A DNA stretch of 64,000 nucleotides from an uncultured Ruminococcus sp. GTDB lineage: Bacteria > Bacillota_A > Clostridia > Oscillospirales > Ruminococcaceae. The stretch covers positions 1-64,000 of the forward strand of contig ONBA01000019.1 in NCBI GenBank assembly GCA_900315975.1. The letters run 5' to 3'. The notes beneath the pieces were generated by a model that did no database searches, was not told where the DNA came from, and saw only the letters and a list, made by a program, of their open reading frames with translations. Positions 18,766 through 26,558 of the stretch are shown here, one piece after another (the stretch's first letter is position 1; each line of letters opens with the position of its first letter). The position numbers were made by a program, and so were the translations under genes.

Positions 18766-19563
18766 TTGATCGGTAAAAAGAAAAAGAAGAACGCTCCGGA
18801 AGCTGCTGAAAATCAGACTCCCGAAAACGCCCTCCCCGACACCCGCGACGGCGAAGCCCGGCTGAGAGACGTTCTTGAATTAAGACGAACCGCCAAGGAG
18901 GTCAAACGGTATGTTGTTTTAATGAGAGTGCTGAGCCTCCTTGTGGTGCTGCTCATAGCTATCGTTGCCGTAGCTTACGCGATATCCTACTTCTACGACC
19001 AGTTCGGAAGCTTTACGGTAAGGGTAAACAAATACGACATGATAAATCAGGGCCTCACCCTTTCGGAGACCCCTGAATACAGCAAGACCAATGCCGTTCT
19101 CAATGCGGATATTGTCTATGATATGACCAATATCAGCGGCGAGGACCTTCCGCCGAATATCGACAAGATAAACGGCAGCCACAACGGTGAGAACTACATC
19201 GCCTACACCTTCTACCTTATCAATTCAGGTGACGATACCATTTCGTATGAGGGTGAGCTCGTTATCGAGAGCGTTTCCAAGCACGTTGACGAGGCGGTGC
19301 GCGTGGCAGTTTACACCAACGGTGAAAAGAAGGTCTACGGAAAGACGAAATCCAGCGGCGGAGGCAAGGAAAGCGACTGCGATGAGGAGTTCGCTTCATC
19401 TACGAAGGTCATGCAGACCTTCAAGGAAGGCTTCAAGCCCAACGACAAGGACAAGTATACTATTGTAATATGGCTTGAGGGCAACGACCCTGACTGCATC
19501 GACGACATTATAGGCGGAACTATCAAGCTCGGTATGGATTTCAAGATAACAGAATCAACATGA
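18766..19563 (+). CDS. Membrane-anchored TasA-like protein (265 aa)
   Basis: A basic, Glu-rich cytoplasmic part of about 45 residues leads to one membrane span (about residues 48-72) and an external beta-rich domain. Near the C-terminus IVIWLEGNDPDC followed by GGTIKLGMDFKI closely parallels the end of the TasA-like subunit at 16509-17519 (VYLWYEGEDPNC then LVVGLKFEL). This suggests the same fold kept on the membrane. There is no AWF-type cleavage region, so it probably stays anchored, perhaps as a fibre base or assembly factor (inference). TTG 18766 lies seven bases after GGAGA and is preferred to an upstream TTG at 18727 with no ribosome site. It starts 50 bases after the EAL gene and ends 19 before sipW. 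Confidence 0.82.
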   Translation: MIGKKKKKNAPEAAENQTPENALPDTRDGEARLRDVLELRRTAKEVKRYVVLMRVLSLLVVLLIAIVAVAYAISYFYDQFGSFTVRVNKYDMINQGLTLSETPEYSKTNAVLNADIVYDMTNISGEDLPPNIDKINGSHNGENYIAYTFYLINSGDDTISYEGELVIESVSKHVDEAVRVAVYTNGEKKVYGKTKSSGGGKESDCDEEFASSTKVMQTFKEGFKPNDKDKYTIVIWLEGNDPDCIDDIIGGTIKLGMDFKITEST

Positions 19564-19582
19564 TATAAGGAGTAATAAGGAA

Positions 19583-20491
19583 ATGAAAAAAGCGGTAAAG
19601 ATCATAGTAAACATTCTGGCATGGGTGTTCCTCCTGTTGGCACTTCTCGTAACAGTGATAGTATTCTCAGCAGAAAGAAACAACGGTGTTTCCAACATCA
19701 TGGGCTTTATGCCGATGACCGTTGAATCCAATTCAATGAGTCCTACCTTCAAAAAGGGCGACCTTATCATAGTCAAGGAAATAGACGATGTCAATGACCT
19801 CAAGGAGGGCGACGTTATCACCTACTGGACGCACATCGACGGCAAAAGAGTCAAGAATACCCATAGGATCGTCAAGGTCAACCTCAACGATCAGTGTCAG
19901 CTCGAAAGCTTCACCACCCGAGGCGACAATAACAACGGCATCGACGACGATACTCCCGCTTCACCGAACGATATTATCGGTAAATGGTCGGGAAAGAAGC
20001 TCGCAGGCTGCGGAAAGGCTCTTGACTTCCTCAGAACGAAAAAGGGCTTCTTCATGTGCATAATCATACCTATGGCGATATTCTTCCTGTTCGAGCTCTA
20101 CAAGTTCATCGCTACCCTCGTTGAGATAAAGAAGGACGATGCTCCCGAGCAGCTTGATGAGGAGGAGATCAAGCGCCGTGCTATCGAGGAATACCTCGCT
20201 GAGCAGAAGAAAAAGGAAGCTGAGGCTGCCGCTGAGGCAAAGGAAACCGTGACCGAAAAGGCTGCTGAGGCAAAGGAGACCGTTACAGAAAAGGCTGAGG
20301 AAGCTGCCGAAGAAGTCAGCGCATCAGCCGGGGAAAGAACCGATGCTGCCGTTGCTGAGGCTGAGGAAAGAGCCAAGGCTGCCGCAGATATGGCCAGGGA
20401 AGCAGTCGAAGAAAAGGCTGAGACCGCCGGCGATGAGCTCAAAGAAGCTGTAACTGAGATCGCCGCTGAACAGAATAACGAGGAAAAATAA
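19583..20491 (+). CDS. SipW-type signal peptidase I with long cytoplasmic tail
   Basis: A membrane serine protease of the S26B (SipW/ER/archaeal) class that removes signal peptides. The N-terminal span is at residues 8-29. The catalytic Ser is S51 in SNSMSPT. H94 in NTHRI replaces the Lys of ordinary bacterial enzymes, the mark of the SipW class, and the GD box is at G114-D115. A second span follows near residues 155-175. Beyond it an Ala/Glu/Lys-rich tail of about 120 residues, with a repeated AAEAKETVTEKA unit, should form a cytoplasmic coiled coil; ordinary SipW lacks this. Likely substrates are the AWF-motif proteins encoded divergently. AAGGAG precedes the ATG. Confidence 0.93.
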   Translation: MKKAVKIIVNILAWVFLLLALLVTVIVFSAERNNGVSNIMGFMPMTVESNSMSPTFKKGDLIIVKEIDDVNDLKEGDVITYWTHIDGKRVKNTHRIVKVNLNDQCQLESFTTRGDNNNGIDDDTPASPNDIIGKWSGKKLAGCGKALDFLRTKKGFFMCIIIPMAIFFLFELYKFIATLVEIKKDDAPEQLDEEEIKRRAIEEYLAEQKKKEAEAAAEAKETVTEKAAEAKETVTEKAEEAAEEVSASAGERTDAAVAEAEERAKAAADMAREAVEEKAETAGDELKEAVTEIAAEQNNEEK

Positions 20492-20520
20492 GGATAGCGA
20501 CTAAATGATCGGAGCTTATC

Positions 20521-22098
20521 ATGAACGCATTTTTAAAATTCTTTTTTGAATTTATCTCGGAAATGCTCAAGGGCTACACCGAGATATGGCGCGGGCTGCG
20601 GGACGGCTTCGCGCAGATATTCAACATTCCAAACTACATAGATATAATCAAGACTCATACCAGAAGCATGGGGGCGCTCGGCTGGGTGCTGACTGTGCTG
20701 TCTATTGTAATAGTTGTGCTGATCTATGTCCTGATAGCAGTGATAATATTCCTTGCGATAAGAAAATATATCCGTTTCAGGCATTCGATAGTCAGCAATG
20801 AGGACCTCCTTGAGGAGATCGCCGCATTGCAGCGTCAGGTCATGAAAATGGCTAAGGAAAAGGACGAGATCATGGCTATGAAGGTCTCGCAGATGGGTCT
20901 TCCCGGAGGCACCTCTCTCGCTTATCAGGGCGGAAATCTCCTTCCCGGCGGCGAGGCTCCCGGAGGCGGAGAGCTCCCGGCTGCCGGCACTGTCGAGGAC
21001 GGCGTCGTTCAGACCACGGACTACCGCTTCTCCAAGCTCATCGAGGTCGATACCTTCTACAAGACCTACACTCCGCCTGAGTACGACAATACGATCACTC
21101 TTGAGGAGCTCTGCGACAGATACCGCAATTTCGCCTGCTCGCGTATGCACCTCTACTATGAGCCCAAGACGGTCCGCCTGTTCATAGCAGGTATGGCTTC
21201 CACCAAGCTCATTATCCTACAGGGTATCTCCGGTACCGGTAAGACCTCACTCCCCTACTCCTTCGGCAAGTTCTTACAGGTAGATACCACTATCGCTTCG
21301 GTACAGCCTTCATGGCGTGACCGTACCGAGCTTTTCGGTTACTTCAACGAATTTACGAAGAACTTCAACGAGACCGAGGTACTCAAGCGTATCTACTCCT
21401 CGAGCTACAACAACGATATCAACTTTATCCTTCTCGATGAGATGAATATCGCCCGTGTCGAATATTACTTCGCTGAGATGCTCTCCATTCTCGAAATGCC
21501 CAATGCGGACGAATGGGCTCTCGATATCGTGCCGAACGCATGGAGCACTGACCCTGTCAAGCTCGACAAGGGCAAGATCTTCATTCCGCAGAATATCTGG
21601 TACATCGGTACTGCGAACAACGACGATTCCACCTACGCTATCTCCGATAAGGTGTACGACCGTGCTCAGCCTATCAACCTCGATACAAAGGGCGTTGCTT
21701 TCGAGGCTCCGGATACTCCGCCTATCAACCTCGGCTTCGATCACCTCGATCAGCTCTTCCGCGATGCCTTCGACAAGTACCCGATATCGCAGGAAAACCT
21801 CAAGAAGATCCAGCAGCTTGACCTCTGGGTCATCGAGAAGCTGCGTGTTGCCTTCGGTAACCGTATCCTCAAGCAGATGAACCTGTTCGTGCCGGTATAC
21901 GTTGCCTGCGGCGGCGAGGAGCTCGACGGTATCGACTACGTTCTTGCTACCAAGATATTCAGAAAGTTTGAATCACTTAACCTTGCAATGCTCCGTGAAG
22001 AGCTCCGTGAGCTTTGCGTATATATGAACAAATCCTTCGGCAAAAATAAGATGAACGAATCAATAGCTTACCTCGAAAGACTCCAGAAGCTCTTCTGA
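20521..22098 (+). CDS. Membrane-anchored McrB-like AAA+ ATPase (525 aa)
   Basis: The N-terminal 50 residues are amphipathic. A membrane span (about 52-80), a coiled coil (95-122) and a Gly/Pro-rich linker (127-155) follow. The AAA+ module has Walker A GISGTGKTS (235-243), Walker B FILLDEMN (302-309) and a sensor-1 GTANND stretch (363-368), the pattern of McrB-type (AAA_5) ATPases. Classical McrB has an N-terminal DNA-binding domain; here it is replaced by a membrane anchor. No methyl-DNA-reading or nuclease domain is seen. The next gene resembles the non-nuclease part of McrC, so the two may form a membrane AAA machine for fibre export or assembly. That function is inferred. Confidence 0.88.
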   Translation: MNAFLKFFFEFISEMLKGYTEIWRGLRDGFAQIFNIPNYIDIIKTHTRSMGALGWVLTVLSIVIVVLIYVLIAVIIFLAIRKYIRFRHSIVSNEDLLEEIAALQRQVMKMAKEKDEIMAMKVSQMGLPGGTSLAYQGGNLLPGGEAPGGGELPAAGTVEDGVVQTTDYRFSKLIEVDTFYKTYTPPEYDNTITLEELCDRYRNFACSRMHLYYEPKTVRLFIAGMASTKLIILQGISGTGKTSLPYSFGKFLQVDTTIASVQPSWRDRTELFGYFNEFTKNFNETEVLKRIYSSSYNNDINFILLDEMNIARVEYYFAEMLSILEMPNADEWALDIVPNAWSTDPVKLDKGKIFIPQNIWYIGTANNDDSTYAISDKVYDRAQPINLDTKGVAFEAPDTPPINLGFDHLDQLFRDAFDKYPISQENLKKIQQLDLWVIEKLRVAFGNRILKQMNLFVPVYVACGGEELDGIDYVLATKIFRKFESLNLAMLREELRELCVYMNKSFGKNKMNESIAYLERLQKLF

Positions 22099-22126
22099 TC
22101 CGTTCAGGAACGGCAGGTGAATGCGA

Positions 22127-24346
22127 ATGAGCGAAAACTTATATGATAAATGGTACGGCGAATTCAAGGATTTCGTCGAAGTTTTCAGCGATGACAAACT
22201 TTTCATCGAGCTCGATCAGCTCATTCGCTCAAGCCGCAATACCTTCGCCATGAACCGCAAGATCATGCAGAAGGTCATAGATGTTTCGTGGGTAGAGGCT
22301 ATCGAGAACGGTCTTGTCCACCTCGATAACTTCCTCCGCGCCCCGAGAAAGACCATCGAGGACGTCGAGGAGGTAGTCCCCATAGCGCTGTCGAGGAAGA
22401 TAACCGTCGAATCGGTCAAGCACCTCGCACAGCACACCGACCTCATTCAGAGCATCGACAAGAGGACCGGCAAGATCACGCCCTCCAAGATACTCAACGT
22501 CTACAAGGAAGAGAGCCTGATGACCTATGAGAACAAGTTCATCAACACGCTCATCGACCGTCTTTACATATTCATAAACCGCCGCTATGAAAAGCTCGCG
22601 GAGGTCACAAAGGACGAGAAGGTAATGGCTCTCGGCTACGATACCTCCATTGACGACGGAAACGGCGGAAAGTACAGGATTCAGCTCAAAGTCGAGACTA
22701 CCGACAGCCTCGATACCTACGATGCCGGCGGCTTTACGATATGGCAGCGTGTGGAAAAGCTCAAAAAGATCATCGAGGGCTATAAGGGCTCGGAGCTCTG
22801 TCAGGCTCTCGGGACCTCCTATATCAGACCTCCTGTAATGCGTACCAACGCGATCATGAAAAATGTTGACCTCAAAGCCTGTCTCACTCTCTGGCAGTAC
22901 ATCGAGAGCTACGACAAGGCGGGCTATGAGATAAATGTTGAAAATACCGCTGTTAAGCCCGGAGAGGAATATATCGACGACTTCTACAAGGTCATGATAC
23001 TCAATTTCCTCCTGTTCCGGTCGTATAACAGCTCAAACGAGGATAAGCTCAAGGAGCTGAAAACTCAGAAGCGTAAAACCGTCGCGCCAAAGATCGTCAA
23101 GCGCTTCGACAGGGAGCTCGCAGCCGATTACAATATCGAGGCTGAGGCCAATGCCGGCTACGTCACAGGCGGCGGTGAGCTGCAATTCGTAAGAAAGCTC
23201 CCGGACGACCTCACCGGTATCTACGAGGAGCTCAACAACATCATCGACCGCGAACGCGAGTACGTCAGAAAGCTCGAACTCGAACGTCAGGAACAGCTCA
23301 GAGCCAAAGAGGAGGAGGAACAGCGCCGCCTCGAACAGGAACGCATCGAGGCTGCCCGGCAGGAGGAGCTCGAACGTATCAGATTACAGCGCGAGGAGGA
23401 GGAGCGTCAGCTCCAGGAAATGCTCGCAAGGAAAAAAGCCGAGCAGGAGGCTGCCGAGCGCGAACGCGAACGTCAGGAGGCAGAACGCCTTGCGCGGCTT
23501 GAGGATCTCCGCAAGCGTGAGGAGGCTGCCCGCCTGAAACGTGAGCAGGAAGAGCGTGAGGCTGCCGAGAGAGCCCGTCTCGATGAGGAGAAAAAGCTCG
23601 TCCGTACAGAGCTCGGTGATGCCGAGGGCGTCGATGTCGAAAGGCTCGAAAATAAGGCTGCCGTTCGTGAAGAACGCGAGAAGCAGAGCGTTTACGACCA
23701 TATGACCGATGACGAGGTCGAGCAGGTCAAGGCTGAGCTCGAAGAAAACAGCGAGGAGAACAAGAACGAATTCGAAGATCCGCGCGAGGTCGCTGCCCGC
23801 ATGAAGATCGAGCAGCAGAAGCGCGAGAAGGAACGTGCCGAAAAGGAACGCGCCGACCGTCTCAAGGCCGAACGCCAGTACTTCGAGAACAAGCCCTTCG
23901 AGACGATCCGCCGCGAATACTCCAGAAACCCTGTTTACGCCTTCGTCCGGCTGGTACGCTATATCCTCGCTATGGTTTTCGGCTTCATTCCCGAGAATAC
24001 CGACCGTCCTGATTTCAAGCAGAGACGCGCCGAGATCGCCGAGAAGAAACGCCTGAAAGCAGAGGAAAAGAAAAAGCACAACGAAATGGAATTCTACTAC
24101 AGGAAGTACGGACAGACCTTCCATTACCGTTTCAGACGGTGGCGTGATGATATAAAGTTCAAACGCAAGAGAAAGCGCGAGGACAAGAACCGTCCGAAGC
24201 CTGTATATAAGCCTCCGGTAAGGACTCCGGAAGAGCAGAAGGCTATAGCACAGCAGATGGCACAGCTCTACAAGGCATATCACGTTACCCGTGCAGAGCT
24301 CATACGCCGCTGGTGGGCACAGAAAAAGCGAAAGTATAACGAATAG
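22127..24346 (+). CDS. DUF2357/McrC-N-like coiled-coil protein, partner of the AAA ATPase (739 aa)
   Basis: The first 380 residues are alpha-rich. They contain PSKILNVYKEESLMTYENKFINTLIDRL (about 120-150), which resembles the conserved YENRF region of DUF2357, the domain that precedes the nuclease in McrC-like proteins; this is a resemblance by eye. No PD-(D/E)xK nuclease motif is visible. A long highly charged coiled coil of Arg/Gln/Glu heptads covers about residues 375-480. A short hydrophobic stretch (around 600-620, VYAFVRLVRYILAMVFGFIP) may touch the membrane, and the C-terminus is very basic. ATG 22127 has better spacing to AGGTGA than ATG 22121. McrC stimulates McrB ATPase, so this protein may control the ATPase next door (inference). 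Confidence 0.75.
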   Translation: MSENLYDKWYGEFKDFVEVFSDDKLFIELDQLIRSSRNTFAMNRKIMQKVIDVSWVEAIENGLVHLDNFLRAPRKTIEDVEEVVPIALSRKITVESVKHLAQHTDLIQSIDKRTGKITPSKILNVYKEESLMTYENKFINTLIDRLYIFINRRYEKLAEVTKDEKVMALGYDTSIDDGNGGKYRIQLKVETTDSLDTYDAGGFTIWQRVEKLKKIIEGYKGSELCQALGTSYIRPPVMRTNAIMKNVDLKACLTLWQYIESYDKAGYEINVENTAVKPGEEYIDDFYKVMILNFLLFRSYNSSNEDKLKELKTQKRKTVAPKIVKRFDRELAADYNIEAEANAGYVTGGGELQFVRKLPDDLTGIYEELNNIIDREREYVRKLELERQEQLRAKEEEEQRRLEQERIEAARQEELERIRLQREEEERQLQEMLARKKAEQEAAERERERQEAERLARLEDLRKREEAARLKREQEEREAAERARLDEEKKLVRTELGDAEGVDVERLENKAAVREEREKQSVYDHMTDDEVEQVKAELEENSEENKNEFEDPREVAARMKIEQQKREKERAEKERADRLKAERQYFENKPFETIRREYSRNPVYAFVRLVRYILAMVFGFIPENTDRPDFKQRRAEIAEKKRLKAEEKKKHNEMEFYYRKYGQTFHYRFRRWRDDIKFKRKRKREDKNRPKPVYKPPVRTPEEQKAIAQQMAQLYKAYHVTRAELIRRWWAQKKRKYNE

Positions 24347-24360
24347 ATCGGTGGTTGCTT

Positions 24361-25293
24361 TTGAACAGCGAAGAAAATATTCAGGAGGATAACGTCAGCA
24401 CCCTGCGGAAAAGGCTGCGCTTTGCGGGAAATGCCGCGATAGCCATAGTTACTGCGGTGCTTGTCGGATTTGTGGTATACATCATGATCTGCTCCTCAAA
24501 GGGCAGACCGGTCAGCGTTTTCGGCAGAAGTATGCTGAAGGTCGTCACCGGCAGCATGGAGCCCTCCCTCCAGGTCGGCGACTATATCTACATTAAGGAT
24601 ACCCCCGCGGACGAGCTTGAAGTCGGCGACGTGATAACCTTCCGCTCGGAGGAACCGGACGTTTACGGAAAGCTCGTCACGCACAGGATAATCGAGGTCA
24701 GACCCGACGGCACGTTCGTCACAAAGGGCGATGCAAACAGCACCGCTGACAGAAAGGCTGTCCGGTCAGACCAGATTTACGGCAGATATACCGGAAAAGC
24801 GAGATTTTACCGCTGGATAGGCTCGTTTGCCGACAGGAAAAAACTCCTGCTCATACTCGTGATGATACCCATGCTCGCAGCGGCACTCTATGAGGTCAGG
24901 ACGATCTCGCGGATAACCCGTGACGCTGTCAGAAAAAAGAAGGAAGCCGCAGAGGAGGAGCACGAGGCGCTTCTCCGTGAGGCTATAGAGAAGGAAAAGG
25001 AACGTCTCGCTCAGGAAAATCTCTCGGAGGAGGAGCTGCTCCGTATGAAGGAAGCGGCAGAAGCTCCCCATGACGATGGACCGGAAGCTCCCGATGCTCC
25101 GGAGGAGGAAAACGTTCCCGAGACAGAAGATGAGTTCCCGGAGGAAGAAAGCGTTCCCGGGACGGAAGATGAGCTCCCGGAGGAGGAAAACGTTCCCGGG
25201 ACAGAAGATGAGCTCCCGGAAGAGGAAGCTCCCGGTGATGACGACAGAGATAATCGTACCGCATCGGACGCGGAAAGAGGTGATGATGCTTGA
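24361..25293 (+). CDS. Second SipW-type signal peptidase I, with acidic repeat tail
   Basis: Membrane span at about residues 22-44. Catalytic S65 in TGSMEPSL, catalytic H108 in LVTHRI and the GD box at G123-D124 place it in the His-type S26B class. A second span lies near 158-175. The cytoplasmic tail of about 135 residues is first coiled-coil, then an acidic region with three 13-residue tandem repeats (EEENVPGTEDELP type). TTG 24361 has GGTGG six bases upstream; TTG 24355 is too close. The tail differs in sequence from that of the first sipW, so the two enzymes may contact different cytoplasmic partners. Two SipW enzymes in one operon is unusual. Confidence 0.92.
   Translation: MNSEENIQEDNVSTLRKRLRFAGNAAIAIVTAVLVGFVVYIMICSSKGRPVSVFGRSMLKVVTGSMEPSLQVGDYIYIKDTPADELEVGDVITFRSEEPDVYGKLVTHRIIEVRPDGTFVTKGDANSTADRKAVRSDQIYGRYTGKARFYRWIGSFADRKKLLLILVMIPMLAAALYEVRTISRITRDAVRKKKEAAEEEHEALLREAIEKEKERLAQENLSEEELLRMKEAAEAPHDDGPEAPDAPEEENVPETEDEFPEEESVPGTEDELPEEENVPGTEDELPEEEAPGDDDRDNRTASDAERGDDA
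25102..25218 (+). repeat. 39-bp tandem repeat (three units) in the second sipW
   Basis: Three consecutive 39-bp units encode EEENVPETEDEFP, EEESVPGTEDELP and EEENVPGTEDELP, and a partial fourth unit follows. Units two and three are nearly identical in DNA, which suggests recent duplication by slippage. Confidence 0.9.
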
Positions 25294-25742
25294 ATCAGGA
25301 AAAGCTAATGAAAAAGAGAATGTGGACTGCTATAATCATGTTCATCATCACTCTCATAGCTCTGCTTGTGTTCATCGGTCTCTACATCGACGAAAAAGAG
25401 CGTGTGCAGAAGACCTACCGGTCACAGTACCGGACTGAGCTCAGGCACGTTTCCGGCGAGATAGAGGGCTACCTTAATACTGAGGGCGGCTATGATACGC
25501 GGTATTCCATGATAATCGGCTATATGAGCAGTGCCTCCTCCTATGCCTTCCTTATCGACGGCTTTGAGGATAAGCAGAAGACCATAAATGAGCTGAATAC
25601 CTGCCTTATCAAGTATCCGGAACAGATGTCGGAGAGACTTCCCGATGTGAAAAATGCTATCGACGATATCCTCGATGACCTCGATAAGGGTTACGATGAG
25701 GCAGCGGCTATCGTCAGTGAAATAAACAAGAAAGGTAATTGA
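25290..25742 (+). CDS. Small single-pass membrane protein of the sipW operon (150 aa)
   Basis: I do not recognise a family. A basic start, one strong membrane span (about residues 11-31), then an acidic helical domain of about 115 residues with no Cys. The TTG start overlaps the preceding stop (TTGA) and is preceded by AGAGGTG, so it is probably translated by coupling. With the span near the N-terminus and a basic cytoplasmic end, the helical domain should lie outside. It may be an accessory of the export or assembly machine. Confidence 0.8.
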   Translation: MNQEKLMKKRMWTAIIMFIITLIALLVFIGLYIDEKERVQKTYRSQYRTELRHVSGEIEGYLNTEGGYDTRYSMIIGYMSSASSYAFLIDGFEDKQKTINELNTCLIKYPEQMSERLPDVKNAIDDILDDLDKGYDEAAAIVSEINKKGN

Positions 25743-25754
25743 GGTGGAATAGAA

Positions 25755-25991
25755 ATGAGTGCATGGAGTGAAAAGAGGAAGCTCAAAAAAGAGATAAAGG
25801 TTTGTATGCAGACGATCGAGGAGATCGAGCGTAAGCGTTCAAGATCGCAGTCTGCCCTCGTTCAGGCGGTTCTTTTGCAGGAGACCCCGGAGGAAAGCGA
25901 CGTTGAGTGGTTCAATAAGTATACCGGCGAGATAACTGCCTGCCGTAACCATATGATCGAGCTCCAGAAGAAGCTGAAATCGCTTGGATAA
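25755..25991 (+). CDS. Small coiled-coil cytoplasmic protein, last gene of the sipW operon (78 aa)
   Basis: Function unknown. The protein is almost wholly helical with heptad-like Leu/Ile/Met spacing (residues 8-35 and 55-77). It has no signal peptide or membrane span. GAGGTGG precedes the ATG and only 12 bases separate it from the previous gene. The coiled-coil tails of both SipW enzymes and of the DUF2357-like protein are possible partners (inference). Confidence 0.75.
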   Translation: MSAWSEKRKLKKEIKVCMQTIEEIERKRSRSQSALVQAVLLQETPEESDVEWFNKYTGEITACRNHMIELQKKLKSLG

Positions 25992-26022
25992 AGAAAAGCC
26001 GCGGAGCATAACTGTGATGCTT

Positions 26023-26327
26023 ATATGGCAGTATTACAAGAACTTACTGGGGAAAACCTTTCTGAGGAAAGGTTCCCGCTCACGGCGGCGGTCCCCTCTG
26101 TCAGCTTCGCTGACATCTCCCCGCACTGCGGGGAGTCACCCCAGACCCCTTTCCAAAGACTTTATTATGGTTTTTTCGTGACGGTACACGGTTCTTGAAA
26201 GAAAAGCAAAGCGCTACCTTTTTCGGGTAGCGCTAATTTTGTACCGTCAGGAAAAAACTAAAGATAAGGCTCCGGATAGAGTTTGAAAGCACTTTCATCA
26301 AATGGGTTTGCCTCAATAGTTCTGATA
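26023..26327. repeat. Dispersed intergenic repeat, copy 1
   Basis: About 305 bp that match 45431-45703 closely over most of their length. The unit holds four hairpins in order: CCTTTCTGAGGAAAGG, CTGTCAGCTTCGCTGACA, CCCCGCACTGCGGGG and the terminator-like AGCGCTACC/GGTAGCGCT. The last is flanked by GACGGTAC and GTACCGTC. Compared with copy 2 it has about 35 extra bases around 26145-26180. It follows the last gene of the sipW operon. The remaining non-coding stretch 26328-26427 shows nothing else. Confidence 0.9.
26210..26242 (+). terminator. Terminator within repeat copy 1
   Basis: A 9-bp stem AGCGCTACC/GGTAGCGCT is followed by AATTTTGT. It probably ends the sipW operon. Confidence 0.7.
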
Positions 26328-26427
26328 AATACTGCTATACAAGTACCACCGTTATAAGCTTCCGGGATTTTTTATGCTATGCCGGTTTATGTCAGAAAAG
26401 TAAAAGCCCGTTTCACAAGGCTGTCAT

Positions 26428-26507
26428 GAATGTGAAATATCTGACACAGAATATTACCGAAAATTCTACACACACTGCAAATTCATTTCACATTCACCGT
26501 ATATAAT
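26428..26507 (+). promoter_or_regulatory. Promoter and inverted-repeat operator of htrA
   Basis: TATAAT at 26502-26507 lies 57 bases before the ATG; no clear -35 is present, which suggests activated transcription. GAATGTGAAAT (26428-26438) and ATTTCACATTC (26485-26495) are a perfect 11-bp inverted repeat, the second half lying in the -35/spacer zone. A third TTTCACA occurs at 26411-26417. In Bacillus, htrA genes under the CssRS two-component system carry TTTTCACA-like octamers, so a secretion-stress response is a fair guess. Confidence 0.55.
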
Positions 26508-26558
26508 AAGACCATAGCCTGAGGAACACCTCAGCGATCTGAAAGGAACGTGAATTTT

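Noticed and set aside
23384..24283. 299-residue open frame on the minus strand opposite the DUF2357-like gene
   Set aside because: Leu-rich shadow of a Glu/Arg coiled-coil gene; no ribosome site, breaks no pattern in the real gene.
20521..24346. A McrBC restriction system
   Set aside because: No methyl-DNA-binding domain and no nuclease motif; the ATPase has a membrane anchor and the genes sit in a sipW operon.
25984..26181. Small frame of 65 residues, with a twin at 45407-45637
   Set aside because: Both are produced by the dispersed hairpin repeat (shared Ser/Arg-rich stretch) and are not genes.
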